Shown: positions 1 to 10,144, counted from the stretch's first letter. The stretch: DNA of 64,000 nt from Schistocerca nitens (GCF_023898315.1 NC_064619.1:501180594-501244593); one strand, 5' to 3'. Notes: generated by a model not told the origin, from the letters alone. Translations and numbers: made by a program.

Positions 1-160
1 TAAGGTCATCAGTCCCTAAGCTTACACACTACTTAACCTAAATTATCCTAAGGACAAACACACACACCCATGCCCGAGGGAGGACTCGAACCTCCGCCGG
101 GACCAGCCGCACAGTCCATGACTGCAGCGCCTTAGACCGCTCGGCTAATCCCGCGCGGCG
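1..160 (-). repeat. tRNA-derived SINE (family B), cut by window edge
   Basis: Reading the minus strand, a tRNA-like head (GATTAGCCGAGCGGTCTAAG, then B box GGTTCGAGTCC) is followed by a body ending in GGGACTGATGACCTTA. Close relatives lie at 12449, 15614 and 48929. The SINE 3' end lies beyond the window start, so no target duplication can be seen. Confidence 0.85.
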
Positions 161-173
161 CTGTTCGAATGTA

Positions 174-969
174 CGAGGGTTGGAACTTTAATAGTGGCAA
201 CTATTTATTTACAGCTCTTACAGAACAGATCCGTGTTTCAAAGTTTTACTGACCTTCAAAGTAGTCACCAGCATTGTATACAACCCGATGCCAGCGATGT
301 GGAAGTCGTAGGATACTCTTAGCAGTGCCAGTTGCGTTGACAGTCCGAGCTGCGCGGTCTATTGCCCGACGAATTTGTAGCAGTTCTGAAGCGAATGCCG
401 TGAGGTGTTTCCTTCAATTCAGAAATCGAGTTCAACTCACTCGGGCTTAAGTCAGAGGAGTGCAATAGGTGGTATAGCACATAGCAGCCCCATCAGTCAA
501 ACAAGTCTCTAAGCTGGTCGTAGGTTGTGTTCCAAAAATGAACAGCATAGAGACAGAAGTGATGACACTTTCTGCAGGATCTGACCATCATTTTGCAGGA
601 CAATGCTCAACCACGTACAGTCCAAGCTGTTACTGATTTCTTCGACTGATGGGGCTGCTAAGTGCTATACCACCGACTACACTCCCCTGACTTAAGCCCT
701 CGTGAGTTCAACTCGATTTCTAAACTGAAAGAAACACTTCACGGCATTCGCTTCAGAACTAATACAAATTCGTCGGGCAATAGACTGCGTCGCTCGAACT
801 GTCAACACAACTGGTACTGCTAAGAGTATCCTACGACTTCCGCATCGCTGGCAACGGGCTATACACGATGCTGATGACTACTTTGAATGTCAGTAAAACT
901 TTGAAACACGGATCTATTTTTGTACGAGCTGTAAATAAATAGTTGCCAGTATTAAAGTTCCAACCCTCG
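174..969. mobile_element. Palindromic (foldback) mariner-like element
   Basis: Both ends begin CGAGGGTTGGAACTTTAAT and abut a TA dinucleotide (172-173 and 970-971), the Tc1/mariner target. About 330 bases at each end are inverted copies of one another and carry the 3' part of a mariner-type transposase gene. On the plus strand the right arm reads ILQDNAQPRTVQAVTDFF, then SPDLSP and a KLKETLHGIRFR-like stretch; the left arm holds the same on the minus strand. The central 500-590 is not palindromic. No transposase could be made, because two 3' halves are fused head to head and stops are present. It sits directly beside the head of the SINE at 1-160. Confidence 0.8.
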
Positions 970-979
970 TATTTCGAGC

Positions 980-2519
980 CAGCGGGAACTAGTCAGGAAG
1001 AGAAAGTGTCAGCAATGGAACAAATATTAACATATAATGAAGTGAAAACATCGTCTCAGTTACCTTTCACAAGACTGTGGAAACGCTCTCCTATCTCACT
1101 TTTCGTTTCAGATTTCGAAACTATCATCCGAAATTCACTGTGGACGGACTAACGCTGAAGCTGTACTAACTCCACATTCTCTGCAACCAATTCCGAAAAA
1201 CTATGGTACAACTCCATTCTGAATTGTATATTATTCTTCAGATAAAGCAAATATGAAATTATTTCCAGTTCCTATCCAGTACTTTGACCAAGTAACGGGA
1301 ACTATTTCACGTGTTACGGATTTTTATGAAGGGGCTGACGAAACAACTTTTATATCCAAGAAGCTCAAAGAGACTGATCTTGCAGGATCGCAACTAGTTG
1401 TCGACGACGCGGATAACTGTTCGTCAGTTAGGTAAAGACCATTCTGTTTTCGTGGAGTTGAACAAAGTGTCTGAAGCGCTATATCTTACTGTAGGACATT
1501 GTCACATGCCTGTACTGCACATAACAGCGAAATATGGACTGAAACTACTGTCATACGATGTAGAATCGTTAGTGATTAAGGTATTTAATGATCTTTCTCC
1601 AAGCATGGTGAAGGTAAGTGAGCTAAAGAACTTCGGGTTCTTGCAGTCAGAGTACTCCACACAATTCTGGCATGTTCCTACAAGCTTTTTGACTCTTGCT
1701 GTAGATAGATCGCTCCAGAACTGGCAATTGTTTACGTCCTGTTTACTAAGCCAGGGTGAAGACACTACTGCCAAACTATTTCGAGATTCGTAGCTCATGA
1801 AAATGACAGTGAAGCGGACGATGAAGTAACATTCCCAGAGATGTACATTTATTTTGTCCACAATGTTATACATTTATTTACTACAACCTTAAAACACGTG
1901 GGATGTGATTATGCACAGATAACAAACATATTCTGTATTCCTAAAGCTGCATACAGAACTTATTAATAGACAAAGAAATAACACATTTTTTCAGCGCCTG
2001 TAATACACAGGCGCTGAAAAAATGTCCACAACATGAACAAGCAAAATTTGTCCGAGAAGCCCAGCGAGTCTATACTAAGATTCTGGAATATCTAGAAAAA
2101 ATGGTTTGACATCAGTGAAGATTAAATTTTCAAGCTCATTTCTCTTAAATCTTGAAGAGCACCTTAAAATGGAGAACATAATGAAACCTTTAGGTTGTAG
2201 CAGCAAAAATATGAATGGTGACTATTTTCTGGAATATGTGCACTGAATGACGTCTTGACATTTATTAAGGACTTACCAGATTCAAACCTTTCAAACAAAT
2301 GGGTGACATTTTTTAAGAGATGCAAAGCACATAATTTGCTGTGATACTAAATATCTGGAGCAATGAAAGAAATAGATTGAAAGTGGAAATCGTGAAGCCG
2401 AACTATTTGTGAATTCTAACTACCGTAAGACGTGTGTTGAATTCGTTAAATTTGTTAAATGCGGCAATGGGAAACAAATTGTTAAAGATGTTAAGCCAGA
2501 AAAGAAGTGTGCTTCAAAA
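980..2519 (+). pseudogene. Decayed hAT-type transposase-like gene
   Basis: Pieces in shifting frames match the KIAA/ZBED-like hAT proteins common in arthropods. About 1253-1430 reads FPVPIQYFDQVTG..VTDFYEGADE; 1437-1790 reads KDHSVFVEL, then AKYGLKLLSYDVESLV, EYSTQFWHVPT and LSQGEDT, typical of the RNase-H-like core; 2370-2500 reads ERNRLKVE, then CVEFVKFVK near the C-terminal dimerisation end. Several stops and frameshifts separate these blocks, so this is a relic. A Tc1-like element inserted at 2520-2521, immediately after the last recognisable residues. There is no sign of introns or flanking terminal repeats. It could be an old hAT element or a retrocopy of a host hAT-derived gene; I favour the former weakly. 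Confidence 0.65.
1983..2025. repeat. Perfect 19-bp hairpin inside the hAT relic
   Basis: Two perfectly complementary 19-base arms, ACATTTTTTCAGCGCCTGT at 1983-2001 and its reverse complement at 2007-2025, flank a 5-base loop. The related hAT proteins I can recall have no such palindrome at this point, so it probably arose by local templated mutation. Confidence 0.9.
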
Positions 2520-2521
2520 TA

Positions 2522-3943
2522 CACTCCTGGAAATGGAAAAAAGAACACATTGACACCGGTGTGTCAGACCCACCATACTTGCTCCGGACACTGCGAGAGG
2601 GCTGTACAAGCAATGATCACACGCACGGCACAGCGGACACACCAGGAACCGCGGTGTTGGCCGTCGAATGGCGCTAGCTGCGCAGCATTTGTGCACCGCC
2701 ACCGTCAGTGTCAGCCAGTTTGCCGTGGCATACGGAGCTCCATCGCAGTCTTTAACACTGGTAGCATGCCGCGACAGCGTGGACGTGAACCGTATGTGCA
2801 GTTGACGGACTTCGAGCGAGGGCGTATAGTGGGCATGCGGGAGGCCGGGTGGACGTACCGCCGAATTGCTCAACACGTGGGGCGTGAGGTCTCCACAGTA
2901 CATCGATGTTGTCGCCAGTGGTCGGCGGAAGGTGCACGTGCCCGTCGACCTGGGACCGGACCGCAGCGACGCACGGATGCACGCCAAGACCGTAGGATCC
3001 TACGCAGTGCCGTAGGGGACCGCACCGCCACTTCCCAGCAAATTAGGGACACTGTTGCTCCTGGGGTATCGGCGAGGACCATTCGCAACCGTCTCCATGA
3101 AGCTGGGCTACGGTCCCGCACACCGTTAGGCCGTCTTCCGCTCACGCCCCAACATCGTGCAGCCCGCCTCCAGTGGTGTCGCGACAGGCGTGAATGGAGG
3201 GACGAATGGAGACATGTCGTCTTCAGCGATGAGAGTCGCTTCTGCCTTGGTGCCAATGATGGTCGTATGCGTGTTTGGCGCCGTGCAGGTGAGCGCCACA
3301 ATCAGGACTGCATACGACCGAGGCACACAGGGCCAACACCCGGCATCATGGTGTGGGGAGCGATCTCCTACACTGGCACCACACCACTGGTAATCGTCGA
3401 GGGGACACTGAATAGTGCACGGTACATCCAAACCGTCATCGAACCCATCGTTCTACCATTCCTAGACCGGCAAGGGAACTTGCTGTTCCAACAGGACAAT
3501 GCACGTCCGCATGTATCCCGTGCCACCCAACGTGCTCTAGAAGGTGTAAGTCAACTACCCTGGCCAGCAAGATCTCCGGATCTGTCCCCCGTTGAGCATG
3601 TTTGGGACTGGATGAAGCGTCGTCTCACGCGGTCTGCACGTCCAGCACGAACGCTGGTCCAACTGAGGCGCCAGGTGGAAATGGCATGGCAAGCCGTTCC
3701 ACAGGACTACATCCAGCATCTCTACGATCGTCTCCATGGGAGAATAGCAGCCTGCATTGCTGCGAAAGGTGGATATACACTGTACTAGTGCCGACATTGT
3801 GCATGCTCTGTTGCCTGTGTCTATGTGCCTGTGGTTCTGTCAGTGTGATCATGTGATGTATCTGACCCCAGGAATGTGTCAATAAAGTTTCCCCTTCCTG
3901 GGACAATGAATTCACGGTGTTCTTATTTCAATTTCCAGGAGTG
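2522..3943 (+). mobile_element. Complete Tc1-like DNA transposon
   Basis: The element is 1,422 bp and flanked by TA at 2520-2521 and 3944-3945. The ends match as inverted repeats of about 27 bp: left CACTCCTGGAAATGGAAAAA, right inverted CACTCCTGGAAATTGAAATA, with both continuing to AGAACAC and only two mismatches seen. It carries one intact transposase frame (2766-3788) and an AATAAA near 3882. The insertion split a decayed hAT-type gene. Ends, TA target, single gene and size all fit the Tc1 family. Nothing visible in the sequence rules out activity. Confidence 0.93.
2766..3788 (+). CDS. Tc1-family transposase, intact frame
   Basis: This 340-residue protein would bind the terminal repeats and cut and paste the element. 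Residues 15-52 form a first helix-turn-helix (DFERGRIVGMREAG..RRIAQHVG); residues 71-118 form a second (RRILRS..ARTIRNRLHEAG), joined by an arginine-rich stretch at 59-70. The catalytic triad is visible: D155 in VVFSDESRF, D244 in FQQDNARPH and E277 in SPVEHVWD. By my count D244 and E277 are 32 residues apart, two fewer than the usual DD34E of Tc1. The frame is open upstream to 2409 only because it runs in phase with the hAT relic. The ATG at 2766 is chosen because it precedes the conserved N-terminus and the upstream residues look like non-coding element sequence. No stop or frameshift is present. Confidence 0.9.
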   Translation: MPRQRGREPYVQLTDFERGRIVGMREAGWTYRRIAQHVGREVSTVHRCCRQWSAEGARARRPGTGPQRRTDARQDRRILRSAVGDRTATSQQIRDTVAPGVSARTIRNRLHEAGLRSRTPLGRLPLTPQHRAARLQWCRDRREWRDEWRHVVFSDESRFCLGANDGRMRVWRRAGERHNQDCIRPRHTGPTPGIMVWGAISYTGTTPLVIVEGTLNSARYIQTVIEPIVLPFLDRQGNLLFQQDNARPHVSRATQRALEGVSQLPWPARSPDLSPVEHVWDWMKRRLTRSARPARTLVQLRRQVEMAWQAVPQDYIQHLYDRLHGRIAACIAAKGGYTLY

Positions 3944-3945
3944 TA

Positions 3946-4374
3946 TATCTAGCAAAGAAAGTAGAGGTTCGCAGAAATGGCTGGATTCGCTGTATTAACT
4001 TTGAATATCGTGTCAAATAATGCACGCTTCCTGTTGTAGTAGCCATAACGTATATACTGTGGGATGTTTTGTGAATAATAATAATACATTTTTCAGTTGT
4101 CCGGTTTTGGCTCCAGTTAAAGTCGGCAATCCGAAATGGAACTGATCAAAACTGACTGAGGAACTTTTACAGGTATGCAGTTTGAACAGAATGACTGCAG
4201 GGTATGATTTATTTCGTCACAGAATAAGTGTTAATATCAATGCAATTACTATTTGTAAAACTGAAGGAGGCTGAAACATGAGTGAACAAAACAAGGGTCT
4301 CGTGGGCTGAATTAAAACTAAGCTGACAGAAATATCCTATTATTTTTCTATTGTGTTGTAGGCTACACGAAGAA
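3946..4374. other. No recognisable gene
   Basis: AT-rich sequence between the Tc1-like element and the next hAT relic. It may be the decayed continuation of either relic, but I see no protein match, terminal repeat or tRNA-like box. Confidence 0.6.
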
Positions 4375-5295
4375 GCCTTATGCTGAAATTCTTCAATTTA
4401 ACGAAGTACTAGACTTAGTGATATCCATCGTGAATGTCAGAAAAAAATTGACTGATACATCACCGATTTCAACACTTTGTCAGAGATGGAATTTTATCAC
4501 CAAGATATCCTATATTATTCTGAGAGTAGAGGTGCAGTATTGGGAAGATTTATTGGCCTCAGAAAACAAATCAACACATGGTGATAGAAAAAGGCAAATG
4601 TGTTCTAGACCTTACAGATCCTGAATGGTTAAACGAGTCTAGTTTTTTGAGAGATTTAACTAATGAATTTAATATGCTGCGTATAAGGCCTCAACAAAAA
4701 AACAATTTAACATCTAATATTCGAACAGATGAAAAGGTACTCCAAATGGAAACCAAGCACTTCACAAAACGTATTGACGAGAAGGTGAACAAATCCCAAA
4801 TTTTAAAAATAACTGTCGAGGAAGTTGGAATAAATTTTCATTGAAAGAACGATAAAAATGCATTTTAATGCAGCTAGAAGGTAAGTTGTAAGAGAATTTG
4901 TAATTTCGAGAAAGTTTCTGGTAATCTGAAGATTTTTGCAAACACTTTTCCGTGTGATAGTCAGAACGTACAGAGAAACTGACAAATGAATGTGATTGAT
5001 CGTCAGCCTAATGACTCTAAGAAGCAGTTTTTATGAAATCAGTGATCTTGTTAAATTGTATGGCAGATTGCCATCTAATTTTGTAGAACTCAAAAGTGTT
5101 GCTCAGCTGATACTTACAATTTTTGGTAGCACTTACATGAGCAATATTTTTCAATTATCAACTACAAGAAAAATAAATATTGCTCTCGTCTCACAGATGA
5201 GTATCTGAGCGACAATCTTCGAAATGCTACGACAGAAATGAAAGCAAATATTACACAAATAGCCAGTCAAATACAGCCTCAAAAATCACATTAAA
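4375..5295 (+). pseudogene. Decayed hAT/GTF2IRD2-like gene, C-terminal half
   Basis: Scattered frames resemble the hAT-derived GTF2I-repeat-domain-2-like proteins that are very common in arthropod genomes. Seen in order: AEILQFNEVLDLVISIVN (about 4378), EFYHQDILYYSESRGAVLGR (about 4489; the usual vRWLSRG box is damaged), the block at 4578-4780 with EKGKCVLDLTDPEWL then FLRDLTNEFN, and ILTIFGSTYMSN (about 5110) followed by YRSRLTDE-like text (CSRLTDEYLSDNLR, about 5187) at the dimerisation end. Frames change several times and stops intervene. Whether this and the relic at 980-2519 belong to one ancestral element is unclear; the two match different hAT lineages. Confidence 0.6.
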
Positions 5296-5299
5296 TTTT

Positions 5300-5925
5300 G
5301 ATTTGTCTTGCACCATAATTATTTTGAAGTTCTAATTTAAATTTTAACTCATTTTTTCGTGGTTACTACTAGTTAATAAAACGACGAATAACATTCGAAA
5401 GTAAATATTTGTTTTGCATTTTTAATTTCATAGATATTGCTATAGCTACACAAAAGTATTAATAAGTGCGGCACACGTTTGTTTCATTTTGCCTCTATGT
5501 TGTCCTTGCTTGCTACAAGGCTTCCAAGCACTGGACTGAACGACTTATTTTCGTTTTATATTATTTCCGGGTATCTTTTTTTTCGTACAGCAAAACGGCC
5601 GCGTTCCAAGTTATCCAGAACTGTGTGTATTTCTTTCCAATTGTGTATGAAGACTACCTCGCATTTATTCTGCTTTAGACGAACAACATATTTGGTTCCT
5701 TTCAACTGCTGTTACTTGCCTGTAGCTTCCCACTGCCTCTTTATTTCTTTATATCAATAATTCTGGCATTCAAATCACTTGCAGTATGAGAATATGTCCG
5801 TAAGTCCGTCAGTGGACAGCAGGCCGGCAGGGAAGAATTCCTTTATCTGCTAACAGGAAACGGTAACAAGCAGAGTAGCTGATCCTGTAAATGCTACTAC
5901 AGTATCTACAATATAAATGACCGTG
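5300..5925. other. No recognisable gene
   Basis: AT-rich DNA with short unconvincing reading frames. No domain, terminal repeat or tRNA-like sequence was seen. Confidence 0.6.
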
Positions 5926-6360
5926 TATAAGGGGCTACCAAATGAAATCGAGACACATAGAAGAAAATAAGTAAGCTGCTTATTATTTCAAAAGTAATAG
6001 CCATAAACGCTAATACATTTATCTCAGAATTCGACAGCACTGGCAATTCCTTCATGGAAAAAGGTCTGCAGTTGCCTACGGAACCATGTCTGTACCTAGG
6101 AGACCACCTCTTCAACCGAAGCGAATCGACGGCCACAAATGTTTCTTCAGGGCTCCAAAAATGTGGAAAGCGTGTGGGGAGAGATTGGGTCTCCATGGAG
6201 CATGTGTATGGGCTTCCCAGCCAATCTTCTGCAGCGTTCTCGAAACGACTAAGGATACATGAGGGTCAGACTGAATAAAGAAGTCCCTGGCGAGGATTTG
6301 CTTCAGACGATATGGTAGACGCAGGGGTAGAAGCATGGTTCCGTAGGCAAGTGCAATCAT
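5926..6360 (-). mobile_element. Mariner-like transposase fragment
   Basis: On the minus strand, 6360-6112 reads ..VSRTLQKIGWEAHTHAPW, RPNLSPHAFHIFGALKKHLW, which matches the mariner block normally ending YSPDLAPCDFHLFGPLKKHL. The segment from 6111 to 5926 holds the remaining C-terminal part with stops. The aspartate expected after SP..C is replaced by alanine (PHAFH). No terminal repeat is recognisable on either side. The neighbouring mariner (6406-8926) is a different, better preserved copy on the opposite strand. Confidence 0.7.
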
Positions 6361-6800
6361 GTTCTAGGAAGGCACTGACTGTATTGTCTCTGCTTGTGAT
6401 AAATACGAGGTGTGATAGTAAAGTGATGAGACTGATTTTCTTTGCAAGATGTGGTAATCCTGCAGGCTTGCGTAGGCACAATATCTTTGACCTTGGTTTA
6501 TAAGCTGCTTCTAGGCCAAGTGGCACATCGATGCAACTGCTCAGTCGTGAGTTGTGCTGTAATACGTTAACACGTGTTTGTGTCTCTCGGCACGGAAATG
6601 AAACCGCGTAATGTTGCGCAACGGGATGCCATTTCTTTTTGCTTTAAATTGGGTGAAAACGCGACGACAACTTACGGTAGGCTTCAGAAGGCTTTTGGAG
6701 AGGAGGTTATGTCAAGAGCTCAAGTTTTGCGTTAGCATAAAATGTTTAGTGAAGGCAAAACGAATGTTAAAGATGAAGACCGCAGTGGACGACTATGAAG

Positions 6801-6994
6801 CCGGCCGCAGTGGCCAAGCGGTTCTAGGCGCTTCAGTCCGGAACCGCGCGGCTGCTACGGTCGCAGGTTCGAATCCTGCCTCAGGCATGGATGTGTGTGA
6901 TGTACTTAGGTTAGTTAGGTTTAAGTAGTTCTAAGTTCTAGGGGACTGATGACCTGAGATGTTAAGTCCCATAGTGCTCAGAGCCATTTGAACA
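6801..6994 (+). repeat. tRNA-derived SINE (family A) inside mariner
   Basis: The head CCGGCCGCAGTGGCCAAGCG with B box GGTTCGAATCC leads to the body ending GAGCCATTTGAACA. A 9-base target duplication, ACTATGAAG, lies at 6792-6800 and 6995-7003. The head resembles class II (Leu/Ser-type) tRNA. Confidence 0.93.
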
Positions 6995-7758
6995 ACTATG
7001 AAGCTCACAGACGGATGTCAACTTGGCCAGGGTGCGTGAACTCGTACGATCTGATCGAAGATTATCCTTCAAAATGATTGCAGAAGAACTGAACATGTCG
7101 AGGAAGGGTTAGTCTAATAATAACTGGTATGAAAAAGATTTGTGAAAAAATGGTCCCCAAAAATCTCACACCGCAACAGCAAGAAACACGGAAAAATGTG
7201 GCAGCCGATCTGTTAGAGCAAACGGAAATCAATCCAGAAGTGTTGAGCCATGTTATCACTGGTGATGAAAGTTGGTTTTTTCAGTACGATCCAGAGACAA
7301 AACGCCAAAGTTCGTAATGGTGCTCAAAGGGATCACCGAGACCAAAAATGCTCGCATGTCAAAGTCAAAAGTGAAATGCATGCTTGTATGCTTCTTTGAT
7401 TCCAAGGGAATTGTTCATGAAGAGTGGGTGCCTCCTGGACAAACAGTTAACCAATATTGCTCCAAAGAAATTTTAGAAAGACTTCGTAAATGAGTTCTTC
7501 GTGTCCGTGCCAACATTGCTGACAGTTGGATTCTGCATTACTATAATGCGCCATCCCATACTGCTCTGTCAGTACAGCAATTTTTAACCACAAAACAAAT
7601 TTCAGTACTACCACAGCCACCTTATTCACCAGATATCGCTCCGTGTGACTTTTTTCTATTTCCAAGAGTCAAAACGGCGGTCAAGGAACACCATTTTCAA
7701 ACAACACAAGATGTCCAAAAAGCTGTGATGAAGGTCTTGGAGGATATTACAGAAGATT

Positions 7759-8764
7759 GTGTGATTGGATTGAAGAGTTCCTAGATAACAGAACGCAGCA
7801 TGTCATTCTCAATGGAGAAAAGTCTTCCGAAGTAAGAGTGATTTCAGGTATGCCGCAGGGGAGTGTCGTAGGGCCGTTGCTATTCACATTATACATAAAT
7901 GAACTTGTTGATGACATCGGAAGTTTACTGAGGCTTTTTGCGGATTATGCTGTGGTATATCGAGAGGTTGTAACAATGGAAAATTGTACTAAAATGCAGG
8001 AGGATCTGCAACGAATTGACGCATGGTGCAGGAAATGGCAATTGAATCTCAATGTAGACAAGTGTAATGTGCTGCGAATACATACAAAGAAAGATTCCTT
8101 ATCATTTAGCTACAATATAGCAGGTCAGCAACTGGAAGCAGTTAATTCCATAAATTATCTGGGAGTACGAATTAGGAGTGATTTAAAATGGAATGATCAC
8201 ATAACGTTGATCGTCGGTAAAGCAGATGCCAGACTGAGATTCATTGGAAGAATCCTAGGGAAATGCAATCCGAAAACAAAGGAAGTAGGTTACAGTACGC
8301 TTGTTCGCCCACTGCTTGAATACTGCTCAGCAGTGTGGGATCCGTACAAGATAGGGTTGATAGAAGAGAGAGAGAAGATCCAACGGAGAGCAGCGCGCTT
8401 CGTTACAGGATCATTTAGTAATCGAGAAAGCGTTACGGAGATGATAGATAAACTCCAGTGGAAGACTCTGCAGGAGAGACGCTCAGTAGCTCGGTACGGG
8501 CTTTTGTTGAAGTTTCGAGAACATATCTACACCGAGGAGTCAAGCAGTATATTGCTCCCTCCTACGTATATCTCGCGAAGAGGCCATGGGGATAAAATCA
8601 GAGAGATTAGAGCCCACGCAGAGGCACACCGACAATCCTTTCCACGAACAATACGAGACTGGAATAGAAGGGAGAACCGATAGAGGTACTCAAGGTACCC
8701 TCCGCCACACACCGTCAGCTGGCTTGCGGAGTATGGATGTAGATGTAGATGTAGATGTAGATGT
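7759..8764 (+). mobile_element. 5'-truncated CR1-like LINE inside mariner
   Basis: An 8-base duplication, AGAAGATT, lies at 7751-7758 and 8765-8772. The open frame to 8683 encodes the second half of a non-LTR reverse transcriptase: DWIEEFLDNRTQHVILNGE, GMPQGSVVGPLLF, then LFADYAVVYREV, NYLGVRI, RRAARFVTGSFSNRESVTEM and LLPPTYISRR. The last catalytic aspartate of FADD is tyrosine, so the domain is dead as well as truncated. There is no RNase H domain, fitting CR1-like LINEs. The 3' end is a run of GATGTA units (about 8733-8764). The copy at 33730-36147 is from the same family. Confidence 0.9.
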
Positions 8765-9149
8765 AGAAGATTAGTCCAGACATGTTACCATCAATGGCAG
8801 AAGCGCTGGAAAAAGTGTGTGCAATCAGAAGGTAACTACTTTGAAGGAGACAACACTAAACTTGACTAAAACGGTAAGCAACATTTTTTTTTCACTTCAG
8901 TCTCTTTACTTTACCGTCGCACCACGTATATCAACTTATACGGCGATTACTTTCGTTACTTTCGAAATAATAGTTTACTTGTTTACTGACTTTTTTCATT
9001 CTGCCTCCTTTTGATTTGACTGCCCTTTATAAAAAAAACAAAGTGGAAATGTAATTGTCCTTCAATGGTGACACAACATGCAAAATGAGGTGGTACAGAA
9101 ACAATTCGACGTATCATATGCAAAGATGTTCCCGAAGTCTTATACTTGT

Positions 9150-9373
9150 GATTGTACAGCACCAACAGTGTACCTTCCCGGGCGTGGGCCACCGTTCCAT
9201 CAGCGAGTAGCGTCGGCGGTGGGGGCTCGCGGCGGCGCGGTCTCTGCCGCTCACCGCTGACCCACATAGGACAGGTACTTATCCCAGAGAGCCGCGCGGC
9301 CGCAGGCTCAGTCCTACCACGGCCGCTCGCCAGTCAGGAAGGAAGGGGCTCCACTGTCAGACTGCACACCACG
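9150..9373 (+). promoter_or_regulatory. GC-rich 5' flank or 5' UTR of a host gene
   Basis: Composition switches abruptly from AT-rich DNA to a CpG-rich stretch that runs straight into the signal-peptide exon at 9374. A TCAGT at 9308-9312 resembles an arthropod initiator, but no TATA box at a suitable distance stands out. This is probably promoter plus 5' UTR. Transcript ends cannot be fixed from sequence alone. Confidence 0.45.
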
Positions 9374-9490
9374 ATGTCCCGCACACACGGGCTGTCCGCT
9401 ATGCGCCGGCCGCTGCTGCCGCTACTGTTCCTGATCGTCTACTGTCTCACGTGCTCGGCGGGGAACACCGAGTTCGCCCAAGTTCCACAG
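9374..9490 (+). CDS. First coding exon of a secreted or membrane host protein
   Basis: The 39 codons begin at ATG 9374 and end exactly at a strong donor, CACAG|GTAAGC, leaving phase 0. Residues 1-12 are basic and polar (MSRTHGLSAMRR). Residues 13-27 form a leucine-rich hydrophobic core (PLLPLLFLIVYC), followed by SAG as a likely signal-peptidase site and then NTEFAQVPQ as the start of the mature chain. A second in-frame ATG (residue 10, 9401) would also give a good signal peptide. The frame stays open past the donor to 9538, but the GT consensus and the drop in GC content argue for splicing. I do not recognise the family. The N-terminus would suit an extracellular or immunoglobulin-type protein, but nothing proves it. 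No second exon was identified downstream within the window. Confidence 0.6.
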
Positions 9491-10067
9491 GTAAGCAGCC
9501 ACGAGGTCACATTGTTCTCCAGGAATTTTCTTGCCTGAAGATTCGTCCGAAAATAACGCGGTATCGTGTACACGCTACGTAACAATGGTTTCTCTGTGCG
9601 TTTTTCCAACATCGAGTACGTGTTCATGTGGAAGCATACTAAAGACATTCACAGGTGAAACTGAAAGGTCGTCCTCACAGAAAACAGTGAAAATTTCGTA
9701 GTTTGCTCAATGTGCCCACTTCTACATCAACACCTGTGCTCAACGTGTGGCATGTGAGAAAGGCTATTTTGTGTACCTGCAGTGTTCGTCGCCCATTCCT
9801 GTTCGATTCGTGTGTCGATAAACCTTTGTGGAAGGCCAAATTTGTTTACGCCTACCTTCATCATCATCCAATCATAATACAAACAACATGATTTATATTC
9901 AGAATTACACGGATCATGGAGAATCCTTAACAGAATTTGTTCACAACGGCAACCAATTTTTGGTAACGAATATTTCAAGAACTGCAATATCTTGGATGAG
10001 AAATGTATTTGAAGCATCCGTTAGTGAACTGTACCGTAACAGTGCGGCATGTCGGTGGCCCCTTCAA

Positions 10068-10071
<4 letters not shown>
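9491..10071 (+). other. Start of putative intron 1, no gene
   Basis: Begins with the donor GTAAGC. AT-rich, with no coding match. If the exon call is right, the intron extends rightwards through the transposon-rich DNA, perhaps beyond the window. Confidence 0.5.

Positions 10072-10143
<72 letters not shown>
10072..10143. repeat. (TA)n microsatellite
   Basis: An uninterrupted run of about 36 TA units. Length is likely to vary between individuals and assemblies. Confidence 0.97.

Positions 10144-10144
<1 letters not shown>

Larger units (their letters stand above)
6406..8926 (+). mobile_element. Mariner-like element carrying a SINE and a LINE
   Basis: The ends abut TA (6404-6405, 8927-8928). 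The left end CGAGGTGTGATAGTAAAGTG pairs with the inverted right end CGTGGTGCGACGGTAAAGTA. Removing the SINE (6801-6994) and LINE (7759-8764), each with one duplicated target copy, leaves about 1.3 kb, the normal mariner length. Transposase text is visible from MKPRNVAQRDAISFCFKLGE (6601) through VITGDESWFFQYDPETKRQ (about 7254), NAPSHTALSVQQFL (about 7549) and YSPDIAPCDFFLFPRVK (about 7622), and resumes after the LINE with KRWKKCVQSEGNYFEGD. The spacing implies a DD34D mariner, but the second aspartate is now tyrosine (HYYNAPSH) and stops and frameshifts occur. Inactive. Confidence 0.9.

Noticed and set aside
2409-2765. N-terminal extension of the Tc1 transposase frame
   Set aside because: The frame is open only because a hAT relic and the transposon 5' region happen to be in phase. 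The terminal inverted repeat lies within it.
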